Source: Methanobacteriales archaeon HGW-Methanobacteriales-1 (GTDB lineage: Archaea > Methanobacteriota > Methanobacteria > Methanobacteriales > Methanobacteriaceae). Taken from it: a stretch of DNA of 64,000 nt. The position numbers were made by a program, and so were the translations under genes. Positions 48,482-58,171 of the stretch are shown here, piece by piece. The stretch is taken from positions 162,424 through 226,423 of the forward strand of contig PGYO01000003.1 of NCBI GenBank assembly GCA_002839705.1. Direction: 5' to 3'. Every line of letters starts with the position of its first letter. Positions within the stretch are counted from its first letter, which is position 1. The notes below the pieces were generated by a model, which saw only the letters and a program-made list of their open reading frames with translations, was not told the DNA's origin and did no database searches.

Positions 48482-49768
48482 CTATTTCGGTTTATAAACA
48501 TTTTTAAGCATTTTAAGTTCCTTTTTTGTATATCCTCGTATTTTACCTTCATATAACCAATCTGGAACCTTATATTCTTTAATATCTGGATGATTTGAAA
48601 GAGCTAATCTAATATCTCTAACAGAAATGTATGCTGAACGCATAATTTCGTCCTGTTTTTCGTGATAAGCTTTATCATATTTATCTTCATTAATTTTATG
48701 CGCGGGATCTTGTCTTTGCTTACGAATATCTTTAATCGGATCAAAAATTAATTTATAATTTTCATCATCTGTGTTATAATATAATTTTAGCCATTCTTCA
48801 AAAATACGAATACTACCTTTAGGACGAACCTCTATTCTACCATCTCGTCTTTTAATATTATCATCAAAATTAATTTCGCCTTTGAAAAATTCTCTATTTA
48901 TATTTTCAGATAGCATTTTATCTAATATATGTACAAATTCACTATAATTTTTAAGGGTGGGTCTCAAAAATATTTTAAAATCATCAGGTCTTTTTTCTTT
49001 AAAATCATTTTTAAATAATGGTGGTTTAAAAATTAATTTACACATTTCATTAATTTGATATAATTCTTCACAAAATGCTTTAAATATAGATACATACTCT
49101 GCCCATTCCCCCAGTATTTGGTTCCGGAAATAATCTGGATCTATATAGCATTTTTCAGTTATTTTATATGTATTCCATCTTTGTTGATGTTCTGGTGAAA
49201 GACGAGATAAATATCCTAAAAAAGCAGTAACGACTTTTTCACCATCTTCATTAAATCCTAAACCAAATGTTTGAAGACTTATCTTGTCTCTTTCCAGTAT
49301 ATCATTATCTAAATAAAATTCATCTTTAATACTAATACTACCATGATAATCAAAATTTGAGACAATATATCTTGGATCATTAAAATAATAATCTAAAACA
49401 GATAAATCAAAAAAAAGAGATTCTAAATGGCCTTCTCCTAAAAGCAATTCCCTTTTAAATGGTAAATTAATGAATTCATCAGGATCTACATTTTCTTTTA
49501 AATATGATGGTGATGGATAAACACAAATTGGACCGGAATATGTTTCTAGTTCGTCTAATTGTTTTCCAGCTAAAGGTTCTGTGAAACGCTTTATATGGGG
49601 ATTTAAATCTGTTTCTATTGTTATTTTTCCTTCTAGGATTAAATCTGCTATAATTGATTTGGTCTCAATGAATTGAAACTTTTTTTCTAAATCCGGAAGC
49701 GGTATGCCATTAAAATCATGTGAATTAACATAAAAATTGAATATTTCTTCCATTATCTTATTTTCCAT
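48482..49768 (-). CDS. HEPN-type protein with RQDPAH motif
   Basis: I set the start at the ATG at 49768, where GGTGA lies 4 bases upstream. An in-frame ATG 15 bases earlier has none. The N-terminal part looks like a small winged helix (MEEIFNFYVNSHDFNGIPLPD), and the middle is unassigned. The C-terminal part holds RKQRQDPAH, with Arg357-x4-His362 (numbered from the earlier ATG). That is the Rx4-6H catalytic motif of HEPN RNases, set in the proper helix pair. It is operonic with the nuclease-like gene that follows after 8 bases. Probably an RNA-cleaving toxin of a defence module. Confidence 0.6.
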   Translation of the reverse strand: MENKIMEEIFNFYVNSHDFNGIPLPDLEKKFQFIETKSIIADLILEGKITIETDLNPHIKRFTEPLAGKQLDELETYSGPICVYPSPSYLKENVDPDEFINLPFKRELLLGEGHLESLFFDLSVLDYYFNDPRYIVSNFDYHGSISIKDEFYLDNDILERDKISLQTFGLGFNEDGEKVVTAFLGYLSRLSPEHQQRWNTYKITEKCYIDPDYFRNQILGEWAEYVSIFKAFCEELYQINEMCKLIFKPPLFKNDFKEKRPDDFKIFLRPTLKNYSEFVHILDKMLSENINREFFKGEINFDDNIKRRDGRIEVRPKGSIRIFEEWLKLYYNTDDENYKLIFDPIKDIRKQRQDPAHKINEDKYDKAYHEKQDEIMRSAYISVRDIRLALSNHPDIKEYKVPDWLYEGKIRGYTKKELKMLKNVYKPK

Positions 49769-49933
49769 AACTTCACCATACATAATTTAACTGATATTGA
49801 TATTATGGATAATTTATTATTTAATTTTATTATTTCGATTTAATTTAAAACTGAAATCAATACTGTTTTGTTAAATTATTGTAAGTTTTTAGCATAATAT
49901 TTAAATAATAAGTAATACTATGATTTGATATGA

Positions 49934-50071
49934 ATTCCACTCACTAATTTCAAAAACTGGATACAAAATATATATGAAAAAGGTGAAAATGATGACTTGA
50001 AATTTTTCCTTGATATTATTGAATGCTATGAAAAAGATACTTCAGAAAAAAAATTTAATCAGTTAATATGA
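49934..50071 (+). other. Coding-like fragment on the plus strand
   Basis: A 45-codon frame without a start reads IPLTNFKNWIQNIYEKGEN and DDLKFFLDIIECYEKD, which looks protein-like, then ends at a TGA at 50069. It may be the remnant of a small gene. No Shine-Dalgarno sequence or family. The rest of 49784-50244 has only the minus-strand piece listed next. Confidence 0.25.
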
Positions 50072-50116
50072 AATCTCAAGGGATAGTGTAAAATAATTGA
50101 CATTTTGACTTGATTT

Positions 50117-50245
50117 TTATATTTTATCATACCTTCTGTAATAAAGAATTTTTCCATTGAGACTAAAGTATCTCTTTTTTAATTTTGAAATATTACCAAC
50201 GAATTCGTATTTTATATGTCTATTATGATCGAGAATATTTCTTAT
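50117..50245 (-). other. Coding-like fragment behind the Avs-like gene
   Basis: Directly after the stop of the large gene, another frame reads ILDHNRHIKYEFVGNISKL and KKRYFSLNGKILYYRRYDKI to a stop at 50117. It has no start codon. It could be an old C-terminal extension lost by frameshift or the end of a vanished gene. Weak evidence. Confidence 0.25.
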
Positions 50246-53200
50246 TAATGTTCTAAATCACGAATTTCTACTTCTTTATCTTCTAGTATAGCTTCATTTT
50301 TGTATTCCTCTGCAACACTATTTAAGATTGATGCTGTCTTAGGGAAGCGAGTATTTATAGTATTCGCATTATCCATAAGCTCTTTAGCTAATGCATTTTC
50401 TTGTCGTCCCCCTTCGTCTAATGATTTTGTGTATATTCCTCTTTTATTTTTAATCCCAATTGCAAAACCATTATGTAAATCTTTACTTTCTATTTCCTCA
50501 ACTATTTTACAAACTGGTTCAGGAGGCCATATATTATCTTCGGGTTCTGCATGTGCTAATAATTCACCAATTTGGATATCACAGACCTCTATTCTATCAG
50601 ATTTTTCACATAATTCTCTTGACTCATCTACCCACGATTTCAGCTTTTCATAGTCTATTTGACCATTATTTCCACTGCCAGGAATAGTTTTCCAGCTCTT
50701 AATTACTTTCCAAGCGAGATTTCCTCTTTGTTCAATTTGTTCTTGTGTAAGATCTTCTTTGCCTTCATCTTGCTTGCCGTCTTTTCTTTTGAAAGTAATC
50801 CTAATAATTTCTGCAAAGAAATTAGGATCATTGGCTAATTCACTATGCAATATTTTAGGAGATTTTCTACTACCAACATCTGCAAGAATGGGTATATATC
50901 TCATTTCTAATATCGCTATCTCGCTTCTGGGATGTTCAGATTCATATAATTCGTCGAATAATCTTTCAATATCCCAATATTCAACATTATATTCCTCTTT
51001 ACATTCTTCAGTAGCTGCTTTTTCTAACACTTCTGCAATCAGCTCTGGAGGCATCTCTTTAGCATACAGCGCAGCAATATCAATAGCGGTATAATACCTT
51101 TTTACTTTAACCATTTGTTTCACATAATACACTTTATCTTCGGATTCTCTTTTTATTCCTTTAAATCCACATTTTTTCCAATATTCTTTTTGTATGTTTT
51201 CATTAAAAGAATTTAATAGATCCCATACAAACATTCTTGAGGGAAGAGCCGTGAAACAATTAACAACCTTTATATCAGGCCAATTTTCTGTTTGAATTTT
51301 ATTAACAATATTTTTGATCCATTCTTCATCATTGAATGCCTTACTGAAAATATATTGTTTAACAAAAACCATTTTGGATTCATCTTCTTCTTCAAGCAAA
51401 GAATAAAGTTCTTCTTCTTCCCCAGGTTCTATATTATCCTCAGCTAATGCAATGCCCAAATAATGAGGATATTCAATCCTTTCTGCAAGATTTACTAAAC
51501 CTTCAAAACCTTGTTCTTCTTTAATCTCATTTAAAGCATCTATTCTAAGCTGAATAAAGTGTTCATCGTTGTCGTGACGATCTTCTATTTTAACTCCTTC
51601 TAATAAATTGGGCCAACCATCAAAAAGCCAATATAGTCTATCTATCGTATCTTCTGGTTCTAAAGACGAATAAATTTCTTCAAGATTCTTTAATTCATCT
51701 TCTGGAAGAGCCCAATCAGAATCAGGATATGAACGATGATGAGAGATTACTTTTCGGAGTTTATTCCATAAATCAAAACGGCCATCTGAAATTTCATCCA
51801 CATCAGAAGAAAGTTGTTCAATAATTCTATTTCTTTCATCTACTGGAAGTTCATGGAAATATTCTAATACTTTAACCCAACGTTTCCCATCATACCCAAC
51901 ATGAGATAACAATCTAGCTATTATCTCTCTAACACTTGTATAATGCTCGGCCATAGTAATAGGTTGAACTTCTGCTTTTTCCGAAAATTGCCTCCAAATA
52001 GTTTTAGATGAAGGATGACCAACATCATGATTTTTAGGCATTAAATCAATTAAAAGATTCCATCCAACTTCAGGATATTTTTCTATTAATAAATCTAAGA
52101 CTTCTAAACGCTTATCTAAAGATGCATAGGTTTGCGGATGCCATAATAAATAAATTTCACGTAAGCTTAAATTTGGCCTATTACCTAGTTTTCCTCCAGG
52201 ATCATACTTTGTTAATTTACCAAGAATAAGAGTAACTCGAGAAAGTAGATCAGGACTCCAAGATAATTGTTCTAAAGCCCAAAGTAAACTAGAATGTTTA
52301 GATGAATGTCCTGTAATCCCACATGTTTCTTCAAATAAACACATGATAGGTTTTTCATCTCTAGATAAAGAGGATTCCACAGCAGTCATAAATGAGTTAG
52401 GAGATGCCTCAGCAATAAGGGGCAGATAGTCATAAAGAGACATCCAAAGATCACATTCTGCATCATTTAACAATTCCAGTATGATGTTATCAACCCATGT
52501 TTGAGCTGAAGTTGATAAAGATATCTTTGCATCATCTCCAAAATATGCAATAAGAATAAGTGCTTGAAGAATTCCTTTTCTTAATTCATTTGAATATGGA
52601 TGAACTTTACCACGCACAGCTGCCATCCAACGTTCTTCAGGTTCAAGCTCAAGCGCTGGATCTAATGTTTTAAAAACTTTTAAAACTACGCCCTTAAAAT
52701 TCTGAAGATCAGAAGTAGTTATAAATGGAGCAAGTGCAAAAAAAGCATCCATTGCAGAAACTAAACGCCATAATTCTCCAATCTTTAAAATAGGAGAATC
52801 TTGCTTATTTTGCCATGCGTACAGCTTAGTAGAAAAAGAATCATAAGAATTGTGGCCTATTTGACTAATAATTTCTTTATCCGCATTATTTGATTCTATC
52901 CAACGCCCCACTAACAACACAGGAATAATATCTTTAGCGGAATCTGCTTTAGCCCATTCTGGTTGATTAACATAATCTGATAATTGTCTTCTTAAAACTG
53001 TAAGACTTCTTCCAGTGTCTCTGGAATACTTTTGAGCATCTTCATTTGACAACCCCATTTCTTCAAGTGCTGAAATAAATTCATTTCTCCCAAGCCTAGA
53101 AAGAACAATTTTAGAACTAGCAACAGTGTTATCTGGACCAACGGGAATATAAACATTATGTCCTTTTTGTATGGCCAGTGATAATCCTTGGATTTCCTCA

Positions 53201-54009
53201 AATTCAGGCACAAGCAACAATTCGCTTTTACCAGTTACAGAAATATGTTTAAAAGCTTCAGAATCTTTTATAACTATACTTCTAGACAAATAAAATTCTC
53301 GTTCTTCTTCAGGCAATGAAAATATTACAGAAGCCAAAAATGCTATTGATTCATTGATAGTAGCTGCTTGAACAGTAATTTTAGAAGATGGCGATTTTAA
53401 CTTTTCTTTAACATCTTCTACTTGTTTATCTCTACCTGCTAAAACAAGCTCAGCAGTAAGATGCGGATTAGTACTCATATTCCACTCATCAAACCAATCT
53501 AAAAGTGCATTAACACCTTTAGGATATTTTCCTAAATGTTGACCTAACCATATACCAACAGCGGGGGCTTGTTCAATCCATTCTTCAAGATTTGCAGCAT
53601 TATATGCCTTTACATCTTTCCAAAATCCCTCTTTTATCTTTTCTTGGCACCATTCTTTATTTTTAGTCCAAGCTCTAGGAGAAACAAATACATATGTTGT
53701 TTCAGATGGATTTATACCTGAAAGATTTTCTTTTCGTTTTTCATAATCGCTGTCTGCTTTTACTTTTGCATCTTTATTACATCCCATTTCCCATATAGAA
53801 AACCCTTCTGGAATATATTCATTACCTTCAGAAACTTCAAGAATTCCATCCCAACCCGGACTAGAAACATTATCTCCAGCGGGAAATAGAATTTTGGAAA
53901 TATCTGGTGCTGTAGCTCTAATGAGACTACGCACTAAATGAGGAAGATGTCCTTGACAATCTCGACGAGCCGCCCAACTTTTTAAATCTGTGCTATCAAC
54001 CCAAAGCAT
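50245..54009 (-). CDS. Large Avs-like protein with N-terminal nuclease-type domain and degenerate NTPase region
   Basis: The preferred start is the ATG at 54009, with GTGAT close upstream. A GTG three codons earlier is possible. Residues (numbered from that GTG) about 1-160 resemble the PD-(D/E)XK-type domain of large defence proteins: LVRSLIRAT, FPAGD, GWDG with Asp57, then IWEMGCNKD with Glu77 and Lys82. A STAND-like region starts at LVLAGRDKQ (195-199), but the expected Walker A reads ITVQAATINES without Gly-Lys, so ATP binding is doubtful. Residues 400-1254 are helical repeats, probably the sensor. No DNA-binding motif is seen. Likely an anti-phage sensor-effector. Confidence 0.65.
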   Translation of the reverse strand: MLWVDSTDLKSWAARRDCQGHLPHLVRSLIRATAPDISKILFPAGDNVSSPGWDGILEVSEGNEYIPEGFSIWEMGCNKDAKVKADSDYEKRKENLSGINPSETTYVFVSPRAWTKNKEWCQEKIKEGFWKDVKAYNAANLEEWIEQAPAVGIWLGQHLGKYPKGVNALLDWFDEWNMSTNPHLTAELVLAGRDKQVEDVKEKLKSPSSKITVQAATINESIAFLASVIFSLPEEEREFYLSRSIVIKDSEAFKHISVTGKSELLLVPEFEEIQGLSLAIQKGHNVYIPVGPDNTVASSKIVLSRLGRNEFISALEEMGLSNEDAQKYSRDTGRSLTVLRRQLSDYVNQPEWAKADSAKDIIPVLLVGRWIESNNADKEIISQIGHNSYDSFSTKLYAWQNKQDSPILKIGELWRLVSAMDAFFALAPFITTSDLQNFKGVVLKVFKTLDPALELEPEERWMAAVRGKVHPYSNELRKGILQALILIAYFGDDAKISLSTSAQTWVDNIILELLNDAECDLWMSLYDYLPLIAEASPNSFMTAVESSLSRDEKPIMCLFEETCGITGHSSKHSSLLWALEQLSWSPDLLSRVTLILGKLTKYDPGGKLGNRPNLSLREIYLLWHPQTYASLDKRLEVLDLLIEKYPEVGWNLLIDLMPKNHDVGHPSSKTIWRQFSEKAEVQPITMAEHYTSVREIIARLLSHVGYDGKRWVKVLEYFHELPVDERNRIIEQLSSDVDEISDGRFDLWNKLRKVISHHRSYPDSDWALPEDELKNLEEIYSSLEPEDTIDRLYWLFDGWPNLLEGVKIEDRHDNDEHFIQLRIDALNEIKEEQGFEGLVNLAERIEYPHYLGIALAEDNIEPGEEEELYSLLEEEDESKMVFVKQYIFSKAFNDEEWIKNIVNKIQTENWPDIKVVNCFTALPSRMFVWDLLNSFNENIQKEYWKKCGFKGIKRESEDKVYYVKQMVKVKRYYTAIDIAALYAKEMPPELIAEVLEKAATEECKEEYNVEYWDIERLFDELYESEHPRSEIAILEMRYIPILADVGSRKSPKILHSELANDPNFFAEIIRITFKRKDGKQDEGKEDLTQEQIEQRGNLAWKVIKSWKTIPGSGNNGQIDYEKLKSWVDESRELCEKSDRIEVCDIQIGELLAHAEPEDNIWPPEPVCKIVEEIESKDLHNGFAIGIKNKRGIYTKSLDEGGRQENALAKELMDNANTINTRFPKTASILNSVAEEYKNEAILEDKEVEIRDLEH

Positions 54010-54180
54010 TATTATCACTGATTTATATTAATTAAGTCATAATATTTATTATTTTTTAAAATAATTTTAGATTAATATTGTAATATAGAAAAAAAACTAA
54101 AATTTTGATTCTTTACGTTCTCATAAAAAGAAGGATTTCTGGATAAAATTAAGGGGATATTCCTGTGAGGTATTTAGTAG

Positions 54181-54303
54181 ATGAAGTCATTAAAGCTAGA
54201 AATGTCAGACGATGATTTATTATTCTTTAAGGATGGAGTATTCAAGGTAGATGATGAGTTAGTAGAATTTTCCTTGGAGGAATATTCAAAATTTAAGAAG
54301 TAA
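54181..54303 (+). pseudogene. Truncated third copy of small protein A'
   Basis: The frame MKSLKLEMSDDDLLFFKDG then DDELVEFSLEEYSKFKK and a stop matches the first 40 residues of protein A' (44822-45124) at about three positions in four, and then ends. The long helix is missing. It lies alone on the plus strand between two large minus-strand genes. A remnant, or a short functional variant. Confidence 0.6.
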
Positions 54304-54321
54304 TGATGAAGTAATCAACTT

Positions 54322-57300
54322 TTAAGAATCTTCTTCATCTTCAATAGCTGCTTTACTTATAGTATTTTCAGCTTGTTTTGTTAGAGATGAGTAAAATTTT
54401 TCAGTGGGTGAACCTTTATTATACTTTTTAGATATTTGATTTGAATTTTTTCGAAGTTCAACAGCCGCTGGCGGAGCTTCACCTGGCGTTCTTGATATGT
54501 CAAATGGATTATTTATGTCCTCACAAAACTTAATTACATTAGTATAACAATCTTTGCTTAATACATATGATTTTTCTATTAATCTTGAAACAAATTCGTA
54601 ATTGGAAAAAAGGAAATCTATCGGCGCGTTTTTGATTAATAGGCCAACATTTTCGATTTTTTTCGCGTCATCAGAATCAATCCATTCATTTAAAACTTCA
54701 ATGCTTGGTTCAGAAAATCCATCGGAAATTTCAATAAAAAGATCTGAAATTGAATGTTTACTTATATGGGGGTTTAAAGTATTATCGCGGACTTTTCTGA
54801 GAATATCTTTATAGTTTGGGCTGGATGAAACATTTATTCCATTTTCAAATCTGTATGGAATCGCTTTAAATTTGTAATTATCCTCAAACTTTTCTTCAGT
54901 CATTTCTAACCTTTTCAAGAAGAAGTCTATGATTTTATCTGGAATTTTTGTCGAACAATATCCCAAAAATTTATCTAAACTATATAAACTGTCATCCAAT
55001 TCATTTACATTAATGAACTTGAAAAGTATAATTTCAAGATCATCATCACTTAATTTTTTAGGAGATATTCCCAAACGAGAGTCAAAAACCATACAAAGAG
55101 AATCAGCTAATTCTTCATTATCATCAATTTCAATACTAAATGCTAACTCAATTGCTTCATTTTCATCTGAAAACCTTCTTAAAGATTCAATCGCTAATTT
55201 TTTCACATTTTGATTATCATATGCAATTAATTTTTTAATAAATTCTATCTCATCATTATCTATTGGATGTCCCAACTTACTATAATTGTAATTAGCCGCA
55301 ACAGATGTGTAAATGGTTTTATCATTGGTATTTAAAGATATTTTAATCAAATTAAGTGTTTTTGATTTATTTTTTTCTTTAATTCCTTCTAAAAATGAGC
55401 CAATGTATTTAGTTAATGCACATTTAGTATCGGCTATTATTAATTCACACAACTGAATTGACAATTCCGGTTTTTCATTGCTCAATAAATAAAAGAAATT
55501 TTCAGGATGGATTATTATTTTAGTTTCACCAAAATTATTCAAAATATCATTTAGAAAATTAAATAACTCTTTTTTGTCATTTATTTCACTTAATAATTCA
55601 TTAACTGCTTCTTTTTTATCATTTTCAATAAGATTTAGCTGATCTTTATTCATAGAATATTCTGGATAATTATTCCAAATAGCCTTATGAATGCGTAGAT
55701 CAAATGAATCTTTAATTAAACCGATAATTGAAGAAGATTTGGCGCGGATATCTTCTTGATATTTGTAGTTTATATACCAATCAATATCATCAATTATTTG
55801 GATATTTAAGATTGGATCATCATGTTTGAGCATACTTTCAACTATTTCAAGGATTTTGAGTTGTGTTGGTAACCATTGATTTCGTTCATAGTCTGACACT
55901 TCACGCCCATATATGCCAGATACTGGTCTTAAACCATCAGTTAAACTTTTCAACACTCTTAAACGTATTTTAGTTGAATCTGATTTACTCATTTCAGAGA
56001 CTAAGGATAATGCCTTTACACGAATTTCTTTAGTTTCCTCATATGGGACTGGAAATGGTTGTGTATTTAACATATGTCTTTCAAATATCGCTGTGTTATC
56101 TTCTTTTTTAAATAAAACATCAATGACATCTAATGGCGAACTTTTGTAAGCACTTAGTTTCGGGTCTTTAAACCATTCTTCAGTAGAATTTAGAGCTTTT
56201 AAATTGTACCAAAAAGGTTTATTAATTTCGTATTTTAGGATACTTCTTAGAGCATTTATCAATGGCCCAAAATTAGGAGGACTTTGTGTTTCGTTTTTTC
56301 CTAAATCCCATAAAATATCACAACAGCGAGGTAAATAATCGGAATGAATAGCTATTTGTTTCAGTAAATTAGGTAACATAGCAAGAACGCTCTGATGTGA
56401 ATATGAATATTCATATGGTGATTTTTCTTCACTAGAATTTTCAGCAGGATTATTTATAGCATATTCTACTATTTCTAATACTTTCGCAGGTTGTAGATAA
56501 GCTACTCTGTCTAAATTTCTTAATATTTCTGCTCTTTCAGAATGTGATCCTTCTTTAAAATCCTTTTCAATTCGATTCCAAATGTTATTTAATAAATTGG
56601 TAGTGTTATCATTACGCCAGTCTAATTCCGATAAATTAAAAAGAATGTTATTTGGGTATAAATCCCAAAACGCATCGAATATTCTCTCAGCATACCTTGT
56701 TAACTGACCACTAAAAGAAATACATGTATTGTTTAGTATATGATCCGAAAGTACATCTGGAGTAACTCTAAGTGAATTTCCTCGGCGAAGTAATATCCCA
56801 GATTCTTCCAGAACTCCAATGCATCTGATTAGATCATGTTCTTCAATTAGAAGAAAATTAGATGCTGATTTTATAAATTGTTGATCTTGAGGAGAGATCG
56901 GAGATAATGCGGATATTAAAGATAATAAATTTTTAACAAGTTTTGGATCAATATCAGTGCTAATTTCTCCAGTTAAAATTTCTTCAAATTTATCAAAAAC
57001 CGTCCTTTGAAATTCTGGGATTCGTTCTAATAATCGTGGATTTATCAATTCGTTATTTATTAATTGCGCTCCAATGACTAATACTAAAGTTGAATCTTTA
57101 GCAACATCAATTAATGGATCAAGAAACTGATTATAGCTTTCTTCAAGTATCTCAATAGCTAATTTTTTCAGTTCGGATTTTTTCAGATCTTTTATTTCAG
57201 GAATATTTTTTATTTGTGAAGGGTCAAAGCTGGCTTGTGATAACACAGTATTGATGTAGTTTAATCCATGTGACCTAAATGAAAGAATAAGTTTAAATCG

Positions 57301-58158
57301 ATCTGGATATTTTTTCATTAGATTCAACAAAATCATAATATCTGATCTTCGATGAACATCATCTGCTACAATAACACATTTTCTTGCAGGTAATTGATTC
57401 ACATCTTCTTTAGATAATTCCATACCTTCTCTAAGATATCTAATTTTCCAGTCTGGGTGATTAATATCAAATTTACGCCCAAATTCGATCAATATTTTGC
57501 TTTTACCTATTCCGCCCCTACCATAAATCAATGCTACCTTCTCATCTGAACATATGAAATCATATAAGTTTTTTAAGTCTTCATCTCTTCCCACAAGAGT
57601 GTAATCATGATTAAATAGTTTATTTCTATCCATAAATGGCTTAGAGTATTCATCATATGGTGTAAATATAGATAATATTCCTCCAATCATCCCATTTTCT
57701 ATTTCATAATTTCTAAGCGCATATATAATTTCTGCTGCTAGTTGATCAGGTGTTTCAAAGGTTTTTCTATGATTTTTTTCTTCAATAGAATCTAATCTAG
57801 ATTTGAATTTATCAAGTTGTTCTTTAATAGTCTCATCTTCTTCTTCATTTCCCCATTTACCCTCAGAACCACTTTTAATGAATACAAATACTGGTATTTT
57901 TAATGCTTTTGCTGTGTTATATTCGATTTCGGTAATAGAGATATTTTCATCAGGATCTAAGGAACCATATTTTGATCCTAATATTAAAATTAAAGCATCA
58001 CAATCTTGTAATTTAGATAATGCCAAATCTTTAGGAATTTCTTCTATGGCTGGAAACTTTTCCATGGCCACAGCATGATCTTCTCTATCTATTATATCAA
58101 TTGCTGCTTTTCTTTCAGCGATTAAATCATTATATGTTGAACTAATAAAAACTTTCAT
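54322..58158 (-). CDS. DUF4062-STAND ATPase with helical repeats (NLR-like)
   Basis: Residues 1-150 are a DUF4062 domain (KVFISSTYNDLIAERKAAI, ALILILGSKYGS, ISITEIEYNTA), a TIR/SLOG-like Rossmann fold found at the head of many STAND proteins. Residues about 185-430 form a STAND NTPase with Walker A GRGGIGKS (213-220) and Walker B VIVADDVH (263-269). The remaining 850 residues are helical HEAT/TPR-like repeats, the probable sensor. This layout fits NLR-like anti-phage proteins. It follows the ApeA-like HEPN gene by 13 bases in one operon, so the HEPN protein may be its effector or partner. Confidence 0.75.
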   Translation of the reverse strand: MKVFISSTYNDLIAERKAAIDIIDREDHAVAMEKFPAIEEIPKDLALSKLQDCDALILILGSKYGSLDPDENISITEIEYNTAKALKIPVFVFIKSGSEGKWGNEEEDETIKEQLDKFKSRLDSIEEKNHRKTFETPDQLAAEIIYALRNYEIENGMIGGILSIFTPYDEYSKPFMDRNKLFNHDYTLVGRDEDLKNLYDFICSDEKVALIYGRGGIGKSKILIEFGRKFDINHPDWKIRYLREGMELSKEDVNQLPARKCVIVADDVHRRSDIMILLNLMKKYPDRFKLILSFRSHGLNYINTVLSQASFDPSQIKNIPEIKDLKKSELKKLAIEILEESYNQFLDPLIDVAKDSTLVLVIGAQLINNELINPRLLERIPEFQRTVFDKFEEILTGEISTDIDPKLVKNLLSLISALSPISPQDQQFIKSASNFLLIEEHDLIRCIGVLEESGILLRRGNSLRVTPDVLSDHILNNTCISFSGQLTRYAERIFDAFWDLYPNNILFNLSELDWRNDNTTNLLNNIWNRIEKDFKEGSHSERAEILRNLDRVAYLQPAKVLEIVEYAINNPAENSSEEKSPYEYSYSHQSVLAMLPNLLKQIAIHSDYLPRCCDILWDLGKNETQSPPNFGPLINALRSILKYEINKPFWYNLKALNSTEEWFKDPKLSAYKSSPLDVIDVLFKKEDNTAIFERHMLNTQPFPVPYEETKEIRVKALSLVSEMSKSDSTKIRLRVLKSLTDGLRPVSGIYGREVSDYERNQWLPTQLKILEIVESMLKHDDPILNIQIIDDIDWYINYKYQEDIRAKSSSIIGLIKDSFDLRIHKAIWNNYPEYSMNKDQLNLIENDKKEAVNELLSEINDKKELFNFLNDILNNFGETKIIIHPENFFYLLSNEKPELSIQLCELIIADTKCALTKYIGSFLEGIKEKNKSKTLNLIKISLNTNDKTIYTSVAANYNYSKLGHPIDNDEIEFIKKLIAYDNQNVKKLAIESLRRFSDENEAIELAFSIEIDDNEELADSLCMVFDSRLGISPKKLSDDDLEIILFKFINVNELDDSLYSLDKFLGYCSTKIPDKIIDFFLKRLEMTEEKFEDNYKFKAIPYRFENGINVSSSPNYKDILRKVRDNTLNPHISKHSISDLFIEISDGFSEPSIEVLNEWIDSDDAKKIENVGLLIKNAPIDFLFSNYEFVSRLIEKSYVLSKDCYTNVIKFCEDINNPFDISRTPGEAPPAAVELRKNSNQISKKYNKGSPTEKFYSSLTKQAENTISKAAIEDEEDS

Positions 58159-58171
58159 TTCATCAGACCCA

